Below are positions 25,848 through 34,712 of a stretch of 64,000 nt of DNA, in pieces. Numbering within the stretch: position 1 is the stretch's first letter; every line of letters begins with the position of its first letter. A model generated the notes under the pieces. It saw only the letters and a list, made by a program, of their open reading frames with translations, was not told the DNA's origin and ran no database searches. The translations under genes were made by a program, and so were the position numbers. Source of the DNA: Antedon bifida (taxonomy: Eukaryota > Echinodermata > Crinoidea > Comatulida > Antedonidae); assembly GCA_963402885.1 (NCBI GenBank), contig OY727095.1, positions 33,113,001 through 33,177,000 on the forward strand, written 5' to 3'.

Positions 25848-25915
25848 TGTGTGTGGTAGATTGATGAAGAAATGGCCAAAACGTCAATTCAACTGGACGT
25901 CGTCCATAGCACTAT
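25848..25915 (+). mobile_element. Second hammerhead-like Penelope remnant
   Basis: TTGATGAAGAAATGGCCAAAACGTC followed after ten bases by GACGTCGTCCATAGCAC. The stem III arms ACGTC/GACGT pair perfectly and are followed by C, the expected cleavage-site position. Box 1 reads UUGAUGA (C3 to U) and box 2 AAAA (G12 to A), so the ribozyme is inactive as written. The left arm GTGTGGTAGA can pair only in part with CCATAGCAC. The family assignment is inference from these motifs. Confidence 0.45.
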
Positions 25916-26459
25916 AATTATCTCTGTTGTCTGTTAAATTCCTCTTAAACTTAAAAAGTATCATAATGCATAAATTTGTCTACCATCAATAATTATCTGA
26001 ATTACTTAATGTTTTCGCCTACATTTCATGTAAAAAAATACATACTGCATGTTTAACCAATCACCTTACCACAATGCTACTCATTCTAAATATAACAATA
26101 CAAATTAGAAGTACAGTAGGTATTAATACAAGATGGTTAACTTATGATTACTAGTTTACTAAACTCTGTAAAGCTGTAAAACTACTCAAGTAAACAATCT
26201 ATTTTCAACAATTTAATCTAGTGTTAAAAATGTATTCTTTCGCAACAATTACAAAATTAGTGCACTTTGAAATCTTTTATATCAATAAAACGTAAACAAA
26301 ACACATAAGATTTGTGAGACAATAACATTTTTCATGGTAAATAGTTCCGAAATGTAGACTCAATTTAGGCAAATTCGTATTATTTCAGGCTAAAAGAATT
26401 TTTAACTTCATAAATCCAATTTCAGATATTTCAAGATAAATTTTCCTGTTTCCAATCAC

Positions 26460-26730
26460 AATTGATCATCACCATTGATCATCACTATCATATTACCACC
26501 AACACCATATTAATATGGTCAATAATTTATCACCACCACCACCATAATAACTACCACCACCACTAACATCCCATCCCTACCATCATCACCACTACCATCA
26601 ACATCATCCCTAACCACCATCCCAACTACCAATATTACAAACATATTCCACCACCATGCCAACTACAGTACCACCACCATCACTAGAACCCAAAATACAG
26701 TACTGTACCAACATCACGACTACCAGCTCT
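26460..26730. repeat. CAC/ACC-rich imperfect microsatellite
   Basis: Long run of CACCA, CATCA and ACCACC words (for example TCACCACCACCACCATAATA). Imperfect and C/A-strand-biased, with almost no G on the plus strand from about 26510 to 26700. Confidence 0.85.
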
Positions 26731-27486
26731 AAAGTCATTTGTAAGCCTTAATATATTTTTAAAACTACCATAAAAATGAAAATTATTTAACAATCTAGTT
26801 AATGTACATTATAAATAGCAAAGAAAAACAAAATTCTGATGAAATTATGAAATTACTATAGAGAATAAAATGAAAAGGAATAATTTCTTCCTTGTGTTTA
26901 ACTGATTATAATATACCACCACCAGCTATGAATTTAATCACAGAATACTAACAGTAGCCTTCACTTCATAGCATGGTAAGGCAGGGCAAATCAATAACAT
27001 ACTAACACAAGGCTTACAGAACAAATACTACCAAGGTCATAATGTACATTTTATCATGTTTACCACATTTACCAGTCCCCTCCACCAGCAAAAAACAACA
27101 TTCAAAATACTAATTAACCAGTTACATCAATAGTAGAACATTTTCCATTCTCTGAGGATTTTAAGTTTGGAATAATTTCACGCACCACAGAGAAAATCTA
27201 CACATTTCACAATTATGAGAGAGAGCTAATAAAACGAAAACTATCCATGCATACTCGAGTGTGGCCTCCCTATGACATTCTATACCACCAGACATAAATG
27301 AATTCCAAAATCTTTTTTTATACACCATTGATTGTCGTTGTATGTAACCACACGTTATGTGAATAATTTACAATAAACATGGCTTAGCATATGCATCTTT
27401 AGATCAAAAAGTCACATAAATAAATTGTAGATAAATAAATTACTATTACGACATAAATAAACCATTTACAAATAAACTATTTTCAC

Positions 27487-27700
27487 CTTGGATGAAAGAA
27501 TATTTAGCTCAGCGAAACAAAGACACCGCTATGCACACTCTCTACTCTACTACTTGATTGGTATGGTAGCACCAAGTGTGGCATGCGCTCTGAAACCAAC
27601 CTCCACCACACCACGTTTTCGAGGCGTTGTTCTACCAATTATTTCCAGTAGATATCTTCAAAAATGGTGTCCATTAATTCGGGAATGACATTTGAAACCA
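27487..27700 (-). other. Probable non-coding first exon of the THAP gene
   Basis: The THAP coding exon needs an upstream spliced exon. This GC-richer stretch ends in TCCAAG/GTGAAA on the minus strand, an acceptable donor, and lies at the divergent spacer with MAEA. It holds a short upstream frame, MDTIFEDIYWK and stop, from a minus-strand ATG near 27675. The 5' boundary is only estimated. No direct transcript evidence is available from the sequence. Confidence 0.4.
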
Positions 27701-28068
27701 CATACAACGAAAAAAATCCGACAAATTTTCATAAATTCCACCGGTCAAGAAGAAAGATAGAGCGAAGATTATAGCGTATCCCAGACACTCTCTTCTCTCA
27801 TTATGGTGGTTGTATGATTATAAAGAAGACGTGGGGTCAATAAAATTGTTGAATGATTGGATCCGCAATTATCGTAATAATTATCAATTTGAATATAATG
27901 TTTTTAGGGTTATAAATATAATTAATTATATTTCTTTAGCACCTAATATTAATTAAATGGTATTTATATGAATTAAAGTTAACCGAATGCATGAAACTAA
28001 ACAATAAAATTCCCTCGACATAAATGGAATGCGCTAAATCCATGCGGCGCCCTCTGTCAAAAATTAAA
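27701..28068. promoter_or_regulatory. Putative bidirectional promoter, THAP gene / MAEA
   Basis: About 370 bases separate the likely 5' ends of the two divergent genes. Visible elements are an inverted CCAAT box (ATTGG, 27856-27860), scattered CpG (for example GGCGCC at 28046-28051 in CATGCGGCGCCC) and an AAAATGGCGGAC YY1-like word overlapping the MAEA start. There is no clear TATA box at a suitable distance from MAEA. Head-to-head pairing of a ubiquitin-ligase subunit with a THAP factor suggests shared regulation, but this is inference from layout. Confidence 0.45.
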
Positions 28069-28107
28069 ATGGCGGACGTCAAAGCATTGGAGCACTCGAC
28101 ATTAAAG
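28069..28107 (+). CDS. MAEA: MAEA coding exon 1
   Basis: Encodes 13 residues, MADVKALEHSTLK, and ends at a GTGATA donor in phase 0. The start is the ATG in AAAATGGCGGAC, a good Kozak context with A at -3. The following residues match the MAEA N-terminus, in which a leader ending TLK runs into [10 protein letters not shown]. The leader is about ten residues shorter than the mammalian one as I recall it. No in-frame ATG is needed upstream. The ATG sits inside an AANATGGCGG word resembling a YY1 site, which often overlaps the start region of housekeeping genes. Confidence 0.9.
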
Positions 28108-29725
28108 GTGATAAAAATTGTATTTTTCAATTATTTGTTGCGTTTTTTTAGTGGTTTATTGATGCAATTAAAAGCAATAAAGTTAATGGTCTTATGATAG
28201 ATTGGAAATAATGTAATATGTATGCTTTGTGCTATAATTTGTTTCTGTAAAGTGTTGTTTTTAATCGTCACCGACGAAACCGATACACTGTAGTAAACAA
28301 CACAGCAGTAGCCTGGTAGGCCTAGCCAGTAGCTAGCAGACTAGTCCCCCTAGCTTAATAGCTAGCTAGACCTGGTAATAATAGACTAGGCCAAGGTATG
28401 CCTAGGCCTAGTGTAGTATGGGCGGCCTAAATGTATGCTCCTACAGTACACCCTAGAGTAGACACCCTGTCCTATAAAATATGACTATAAAATACAAATA
28501 CATTCAGTTTATTATTATTAATTAATTCATTTTTATTTAGTAATTATTTTGTAGTGAAAATAATTCTGTATGAATACGCCTTTTTCCCGATACGAAAGAC
28601 ATATCCGATCGATGACAAACAATGTGCAGGGAAGCGTAACCAACAGAACTAACATAGCGAGGCGAGCATATTTTCGGATGGACAGTCTTATTATGGACAA
28701 CATTTTTATTGTAAAATGTTCTTAAAAGATTAGCCTACATCACTATGATTAAAAAAAAGTTTTAAATTGTTTTGATCATATAAAATCCAACGGAAAAAAT
28801 ATGAAAATCAAAAAAACTGTGTATACGTACTGCGACTACACAGAAATAAAAAGGTGGCACACATGGACATTGTATTTTTTGCCTATCATTATCAAAACAA
28901 TTGTTTTAATTAATTAAAATCACACAGTAATATAAGCCAATCTTTTTAACAACATTTTACAGTAAATATTTTTGTCATGTGACCCTCCGTTTAGGAGGTA
29001 CGATTTTTGAATAACAAGGTGTACTCAAATACCAATAAAACATTATGTTACTTTTGTTGGTTACGCTTTGCTCCACATCATTGTGTCATCGATCAAAGAT
29101 GTCTTCCTTTTCGCATTCAGATCTTCAGAAATATTATTACTGTACCAACATTATTATTATTAAATGGCCTATAGGCCTAGTATTATTACAGTAGGCATCA
29201 AATTTGAGTACCTGTAGGTGTTTTTTCTGTATTTTCCCACAAATTTCCACAATTATTGTTATATACCACAAATGAAATTATTCTTACAAAATGTAAGCTT
29301 TAAAATCTAGTCTAAAAATTTAGTAAACCCCAAGAAGTTTAAATTAATCATTTGCCTTGAATAATATTTAATATTTAATACTATTTTTTGTTAGTGTAAA
29401 AAAATATTTATTGAGATTGATTTTGTATTTTTTAAAGATATTTTTAAATACTTCCTAACATGGAAATTGTGCAGTAACTTCAGAACAGCAAAGATTAAAT
29501 TCTTTCAGAGCTGGACTTACCGTACAAAACCTTTATGAAATTAATATTTCATTGAATTTTATCAAATGACAGGTGTTATGATACTGTAGATTGTACTGGT
29601 TTGTGTAATCATATTTTATTGTTCTGAAATGTAAAATATATATGCTTCATGATTTATAATTTATTGAATTTTTTTGTTGTAATAAGAAGAATAAATTTGT
29701 GAAACATAATTTGTTTAAATTTCAG
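28108..29725 (+). other. MAEA intron 1
   Basis: 1.6 kb. The part at 28290-28470 is rich in TAGGCCTA and GCTAGC words; nothing else is recognised. Confidence 0.85.
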
Positions 29726-29803
29726 GTGCCATACGAGACGCTCAATAAAAGATTTAGAAACAGTCAGAAGGCTATCGACCGTGAAGTTTCACACGTAACA
29801 GGA
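29726..29803 (+). CDS. MAEA: MAEA coding exon 2
   Basis: Encodes 26 residues beginning [20 protein letters not shown] and ending HVTG, flanked by TTTCAG and GTATGT. The [11 protein letters not shown] block is among the best conserved parts of the N-terminal helical region of MAEA/Gid9, which helps assemble the heterodimer with RMND5 (Gid2). Phase 0 at both ends. The frame stays open past the donor, so the boundary rests on the splice site and family colinearity. Confidence 0.93.
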
Positions 29804-30482
29804 GTATGTATCATTGTACATTGCTTATTTATTATGAATATACATGTAATATCTATTTCATGTTATTGTAAAGTAAATCTAGCTAGAGTGAATTTCATAT
29901 TGTTATTAATAATTAGGTACAGAGTATTAAGAATTATTTTGCCGTGATGCTTGGAAATTTTAAAGATTCATTTGTTCGAAAAAATGTTTTTATTGGATTT
30001 GGTGGTAGTGAGTAAAACATGGAATAGAATTTTGAAAAATGGAAGGCGTAAAAATGGTATAAATGAATGTTTATAAGTTGAATTGGGAGAATATTGAATG
30101 ATAATGAATTAAATAGGACAGTCAGTCTTTCAATAAATGAAAATATACTGCCTATTCAATGAATACATAATTGTTGTCAATACCAGCAGTCACCTACTGT
30201 AAACTTTTATTTAATGAATCCGTCATCTTCTAATCAAATGTCAAAAGCTGGATCGAAAAAAAAATTATGTACCTGCAAAAAATGTAATTTAAAGCAAAAA
30301 ATACTTAAATGTCAGACAATGGTTTTTGGTTAAAATTAAACGTTTCTTTTCTCTTTTTATTAGTGAAATAATTATTATTTTTTGGGTTTTTTTTGCAGAA
30401 GGAAATAACTAATCTTTATTTTTCATGTTTTTTGGGGGACAATACATCTTTTATGTTCTTGTCTGTTATTATTTCTTCTTAG
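29804..30482 (+). other. MAEA intron 2
   Basis: 0.7 kb of AT-rich sequence without recognised elements. Confidence 0.88.
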
Positions 30483-30596
30483 GTGACGAGTAAATTAGAA
30501 AACAGTTTGAAAGATACTGAGGAACCATGCAATGTGGGAAAAGTAGTAGAGTTACTAGATTCAGTGGTGGATAAGCTAACAGCACTTAAAAGAAAA
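30483..30596 (+). CDS. MAEA: MAEA coding exon 3
   Basis: Encodes 38 residues from VTSKLENSLKD to LTALKRK, between a TTCTTAG acceptor and an AAAA/GTACAG donor. The middle VVELLDSVVDKL matches the heptad-like helical stretch of MAEA that pairs with RMND5 in the CTLH complex (family knowledge). It carries residues 40-77 of the assembled protein. There is no ATG; the exon starts with GTG inside the protein. Phase 0 at both ends. Confidence 0.93.
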
Positions 30597-30685
30597 GTAC
30601 AGTATACTTTTTATTTATTAGGGGAATTGCTAAGGAATGCTTCGCTAGGTGACAGTCATTGTAAATAAACTCCTATATACAATAA

Positions 30686-30846
30686 TGCTTAGTTCCAACT
30701 ATAAATGCAACACAATGACGTAATGCAACGTAAGTGAGTTGACCAATCACAAGGGAAGGATTATTCGAACTGTCGCTTGTCATTGGTCAACACGATTGCG
30801 TTGCATTTACGTTCTTGCGTTACGTCCTAGTGGGAACCAAGCCTTA
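30686..30846. mobile_element. Foldback MITE family B, copy 3
   Basis: Left TGCTTAGTTCCAACTATAAA, right CCTAGTGGGAACCAAGCCTTA, with the nested palindrome TTGACCAATCACAAG/CTTGTCATTGGTCAA and outer arms AATGCAACGTAA and TTGCGTTGCATT. The whole unit can fold into one long hairpin. In MAEA intron 3. Confidence 0.85.
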
Positions 30847-31114
30847 ACGGTGCTCTAGGTGTGCTGTTTGTTGTCGTGCCAAATTTAGATACGCTGTAAA
30901 TGGCACACCAGGGGACAATATAAGTGTTAGGTGACTAATCGCACTACAACACCTAACAAATCAAGGGTTGGACAATTATATATCAAACACAATTTTAGGT
31001 TTGCAGAAACATAAATAGTCTAGTAATCAAAAGTAAGATATTTGTAAATGGTGAAATGAGCCAAATTTACTTCTGTTTCTTAGCATTGAAAAGTATAGTG
31101 AGGTGAGAGAAATA

Positions 31115-31139
31115 TGAATTTTTTTTTTTTTTTTTTTTG
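31115..31139. repeat. Long poly(T) tract
   Basis: An uninterrupted run of more than twenty T in MAEA intron 3, followed by GTCTTGTGTGGG. Possibly the A-tail of a minus-strand retroposon. Confidence 0.8.
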
Positions 31140-31745
31140 TCTTGTGTGGGTTCGTCCCACTTTTATTGTCATACTCTGTTATAAATATTATATTTTTTAA
31201 ACATATTTTTTACTCTTGTTTATATCTTACAATGTTAAAAGTAATTGTAATAAAAACATTTTTTTATTAAAAGTTTACAATACATCGCATTCACCCAATG
31301 ACATTTTTACTGCAGTTACAATGTTAAATACTGCCCTCTCTTGATCAATATTGCGTTCTTTACACATAAGCAATAAATCTGTGTAACTGAAAAGTTGAAT
31401 ATAATGATAACTGACAAACACAGTAATACGTTGAACTTAAGCAATTGCCTGGCCAGACTAATATATAGTATTGATATTATGAAAGTTGGCGGCACGGTTA
31501 ACTTCAAACTGTGAAGTTGAAGTACTTGGATTTAGTATATTGTCACTTATCTTTAAATACACTACAAGAATTTGTGTGTTTTTCTCCCAGATTATGAGTA
31601 ATAACAATATATCTGTAAATTTTAATTAAAATTTATGTATGAATTTACGATGGAAAGAAAATTAATATGTGCAAAGGATTACTAATGATGAAAAATGTAC
31701 TGTACATATTTTTTTTAAATAAATCTGTATATGTATATATACATA

Positions 31746-31899
31746 GCAGGCGGTCCGAGTTCGAGTCTCGGTTGGGGCGACTTTTTCTCATTCTCACAGA
31801 TTTCCTCATCTTTATCGTTTCAAATTAATTAATTAAATTTCAGTATATCACCGGGCGGTTTAGAATTAATGTTCTTTGCCTGATTTGTTTATATATATA
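31746..31899 (+). repeat. 154-bp duplicate of a tRNA 3' half plus tail
   Basis: From GCAGGCGGTCCGAG to the run of TATATA this stretch is identical to 32111-32264, 365 bases further on. It starts inside the anticodon stem of the tRNA-like unit and is preceded by TATATATACATA, which also follows the second copy. Exact identity points to a recent event: either a local duplication with breakpoints in TA repeats or a 5'-truncated SINE insertion. Confidence 0.8.
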
Positions 31900-32072
31900 A
31901 AAAGTATCTCTTCGGAGATCCCGCCTCGTGAATAAAAATACTGTAAGATGAGGGCGTATCAATTTGATCTCTGGTGCGCGTGCGTACAACTGAGGACTAG
32001 TGCTGTTCCGCCGTACCACGCCGAGAATGTTAAAGAGTCGCTATCCAATCGAGTTCGAACAATACCATGAAA

Positions 32073-32144
32073 GCCCCAGTGGTCTAATGGTTAGGACATC
32101 TGCATATCAAGCAGGCGGTCCGAGTTCGAGTCTCGGTTGGGGCG
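32073..32144 (+). tRNA. tRNA-like gene or SINE head, apparent anticodon AUC
   Basis: A 72-base cloverleaf folds cleanly: acceptor GCCCCAG with TTGGGGC, D-arm GTC/GAC, anticodon stem TCTGC/GCAGG, loop ATATCAA, T-arm CGAG/CTCG around TTCGAGT. A-box and B-box promoter words are intact. The body resembles eukaryotic tRNA-Glu/Asp (GGTCTAATGGTTAGGA). The loop gives anticodon AUC (would read Asp GAU), and position 32 is A instead of a pyrimidine, both unusual. The 3' half plus about 120 bases of downstream tail recur exactly at 31746-31899, which suggests a tRNA-derived SINE or a duplicated tRNA pseudogene more than a working tRNA. Confidence 0.55.
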
Positions 32145-32270
32145 ACTTTTTCTCATTCTCACAGATTTCCTCATCTTTATCGTTTCAAATTAATTAATTA
32201 AATTTCAGTATATCACCGGGCGGTTTAGAATTAATGTTCTTTGCCTGATTTGTTTATATATATACATATA
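32145..32270 (+). repeat. Tail region of the tRNA-derived unit
   Basis: AT-rich tail after the tRNA-like head, with TTTTTCTC (a possible Pol III stop, T5) directly after it, then AATTAATTAATTAAA and CACCGGGCGGTTTAGAAT, ending in a TATATA run. Present in two identical copies here. A tail this specific next to a tRNA head is the layout of a tRNA-SINE. Confidence 0.5.
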
Positions 32271-32330
32271 ATAAACATTGTTCTAATAAAAATATTTTTT
32301 TAAAATTTTTTTAATAACATTTTAATTTAT

Positions 32331-32392
32331 ATTTTTTTAGGCTAAACTATAACCCATGAATATTTTTTTAGGCTAAACTATAACCCATGAAT
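32331..32392 (+). repeat. 31-bp tandem duplication with decoy splice acceptors
   Basis: Two exact copies of a 31-base unit, ATTTTTTTAGGCTAAACT and so on, lie about 100 bases before MAEA exon 4. Each copy presents a T-tract followed by AG, that is a candidate 3' splice site. The true acceptor at 32488 is also TTTTTAGGCT, so the duplicated unit resembles the real exon border. Confidence 0.85.
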
Positions 32393-32488
32393 AAGGGAGT
32401 GCATGTCAATAAAAAAGTTCATATATTAAAGGGGTCACAAGTAATGTATGCTGTGTTGTCACTAAACAAAAAATTTATATATTTTTAG

Positions 32489-32692
32489 GCTGCAGAGGCT
32501 ATAAGCCAGGAAGAAGGCAGTGCACGGGTGTGTAAACGTCGTATTGAGCACTTAAAAGAGAAAAGTTCCTGTACTGAGAGCTCGTTAGCCCAGTGGAATA
32601 AGAAGAGAGTTGACCGAATGCTTGTTGAGTACTTCCTGAGGGCTGGCTACTACGATTCTGCTCTGAAATTAGCAACACACTCCGATATAGAG
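32489..32692 (+). CDS. MAEA: MAEA coding exon 4 (LisH motif)
   Basis: Encodes 68 residues, 78-145 of the protein. The first part holds the conserved ARVCKRRIEHLKE block; the second part, VDRMLVEYFLRAGYYDSALKLA (split across residues 118-139), is the LisH motif, a short helical dimerisation module. The acceptor is ATTTTTAG and the donor is GAG/GTTAGC. A 31-bp tandem duplication carrying two further TTTTTTTAG decoy acceptors lies about 100 bp upstream. Intron 4, directly after this exon, is the largest in the window. Confidence 0.95.
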
Positions 32693-32770
32693 GTTAGCTA
32701 TCCCCCTTTCACAGCACATTTGAGGACTCAGCTCTTTTCCCTACTTCTAAAGTTAAATTTCTTTTTCAAA

Positions 32771-33272
32771 TACAGTAGAACCTTCGTTTTACGTACCCTG
32801 ATTTTACGTTCCCTTGATTTTACGTACGCTTAAAATGACCGATGACGTCATCATTTTCTTACATTGAGGGCGCAATTTAACAACAACAAAGCACAAAGCC
32901 ATGGCTGTGTGAGGATCTCATGTGCATTCCCCTACGTACAGCAGCGACCCTTTTTTTATTGATAGAAAATACAGCATTGATATTTTTATTTACAACACTT
33001 TATTTAAACTAAATCGCAAAGCCTGTATATACTGTAATTTTCTAGGCCTCACATCTTACTAGGCCTGCTAGCCTGGCCTAGATTAGTCTAGGAAGGGCCT
33101 AGGCCTAGCTAAGCTGGTGACCACCTACATGCTGTAGGCAAACACGGCAGCCTTTTTAGCTACGATCTACGTATTTGGGGGTCAATTTAAGGTCAACCTT
33201 GATTTTACGAATCCCTTGTTTTACGTACGCCTTTCGGTCCCGTACCGTACGTAAAATGGAGGTTCTACTGTA
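32771..33272. mobile_element. pogo/Tigger-like MITE (family C, copy 1)
   Basis: A roughly 500-base element bounded by CAGTAGAACCTTCGTTTTAC at the left and its imperfect inverse at the right (GTAAAATGGAGGTTCTACTG), each flanked by TA, the target-site duplication of Tc1/mariner/pogo elements. The TIR word is repeated inward (GATTTTACGT appears several times on both sides). There is no transposase frame, so it is non-autonomous. It lies in MAEA intron 4, shortly after exon 4. Confidence 0.8.
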
Positions 33273-33786
33273 CTACTGGAATCATAAATAAAAGTAGATG
33301 ATATATTATTATATTTAATGATAAATGTGTATAACTTTGAAAATGAGATAATTCAGAAGCCTATTATGCTGTGCATACCAGAAGGAGATCCACACTTATT
33401 TTGCATACATGTGCACAAAGGTGTTGTGTGCATATTTGCATGTATGCTAATTTCTTTTTGCGCACTGCATTTGGGGAACATAAGATCAACGACTGAGTGT
33501 CTCATTAGAGAGACATGGCAAGGAGTTTATGTCCGAGAGACAAGACTGCCCAGGTAGGTTTTGAACTCATGTCTCAGACACAAATCAAACATGTAAAAAT
33601 AATCATCAGGAAGAATACATCACAGTAAAACTGTTATTGTAAAAGAAAACAAAATAATCATTTTATAACATGTAGAATGCTATAAAATATTTTATAATCA
33701 TTACGCAAAATCGTTATATAAGTTAAGACCCAAAATATTATATCTGTAGTTCACACTAGCAGGTCTTTTTAAGTGAAGTCATATAC

Positions 33787-33953
33787 ATTAAGCTTTGTCT
33801 ACACTATCACACTAGATTGACAAAAACAGTGTGATGTGTACAAATATGGTAGTGATATGCTTAAATATGGTAGTGATATGACATCATCATGTTCATATAT
33901 GGGCACATCACATTTTTTGTCACATAAAGTTTGATAGTGTGGACAGAACTTTA
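33787..33953. mobile_element. Hairpin MITE family A, copy 5
   Basis: Left end TTAAGCTTTGTCTACACTAT, right end AGTGTGGACAGAACTTTA; several substitutions against other copies suggest greater age. In MAEA intron 4. A minus-strand open frame runs through it by chance. Confidence 0.88.
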
Positions 33954-34670
33954 GATTGGGCAATAAATGTGTTGAAACACACACTACTCTTATTCTTATA
34001 CACTCTCTCAGTCTGGAGAGTATTACTAACACGCTGTAAACATGCGGCTTTGACGCTAGTCATCAATGGCGATACTCGGACATTGTGAGTGTGAACCGAC
34101 TGCACTCTTTTCACGTTCATTCTCACTTAAGTGAAGTTAACCTCCAACTTATTTCTGCGTTTTTTCACTTGAACTTAGGCAAACCGTTGCATGTTTAAGG
34201 AAGTAACAGAACGCTGTTTATTAGGTCTCCAGCTAAATATACCTAATCCCCAGACACTTATGCACATGATCAGTTATAGCACAAATCAAAGTGACTCATT
34301 GCAAATGAAACTAAAAGCATGTACTGAGTCACATATTCATCAATTGCATAACGTCTGCCTCAAATCTGTCGGCAGTGTATATTGTGTTGCATTATTTTTC
34401 TAAATTGAATAATTGAGTAGATTGAGCCGTTGGAGACATTTATATTTGATGACGATGCTTTCTCACTTTATATGTAACTTCATAACTTAATATTTCATTC
34501 ATATTTATCAGTGAATATCTGTACAGTCCTTAGTTTTTAGATCTTTACGCTGACTTGTCAAATCTATGTTTAGTTCTGACTTATCACTATTTATCTTTCA
34601 ATGCAACCAATCGAAATTTGATATATTATTGAACATCTGTAATCTTATTAGTCTATTTCTATTTATCTAG

Positions 34671-34712
34671 TTTACCTGGATAAAGCTACAATAGCCTATT
34701 CTCCTCAAAGAG
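34671..34712 (+). repeat. Dispersed ACCTGGATAAA repeat, copy 1
   Basis: TTACCTGGATAAAGCTACAATAGCC followed by TCTCCTCAAAGAG; shares this order with 50764-50810 (ACCTGGATAAACAAACAATAGCCC ... CCAAAGAG). Probably a SINE tail piece. Confidence 0.5.

Larger units (their letters stand above)
21889..27486 (-). other. Presumed THAP 5' UTR intron
   Basis: Contains MITE A copies 3 and 4, the 13-bp hairpin, the second Penelope remnant and the CAC-rich tract. Nothing coding recognised; a frame from 25549 to 25743 has no family features. Confidence 0.4.
1240..27700 (-). other. THAP-domain gene span (minus strand)
   Basis: Assembled from exons at 21711-21888, 7558-7738, 2532-2618 and possibly 1240-1346, with a probable non-coding first exon at 27487-27700. 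Exon phases are 0, then 1, then 1, and fit at every junction. The product would be about 177 residues: an N-terminal THAP zinc finger (1-75), a basic linker and a short C-terminus. THAP proteins are DNA-binding factors related to the P-element transposase DNA-binding domain. No coiled coil or HCF-1-binding motif is obvious. I do not recognise an orthologue, so no symbol is given. Introns total more than 25 kb. Confidence 0.75.
30597..32488 (+). other. MAEA intron 3
   Basis: 1.9 kb with foldback B copy 3, the poly(T) tract, both tRNA-derived copies and the 31-bp duplication next to the acceptor. Confidence 0.88.

Noticed and set aside
32000-32197. Open frame with SPSGLMVRTSAYQAGGPSSS
   Set aside because: It is a translation of the tRNA-like sequence.
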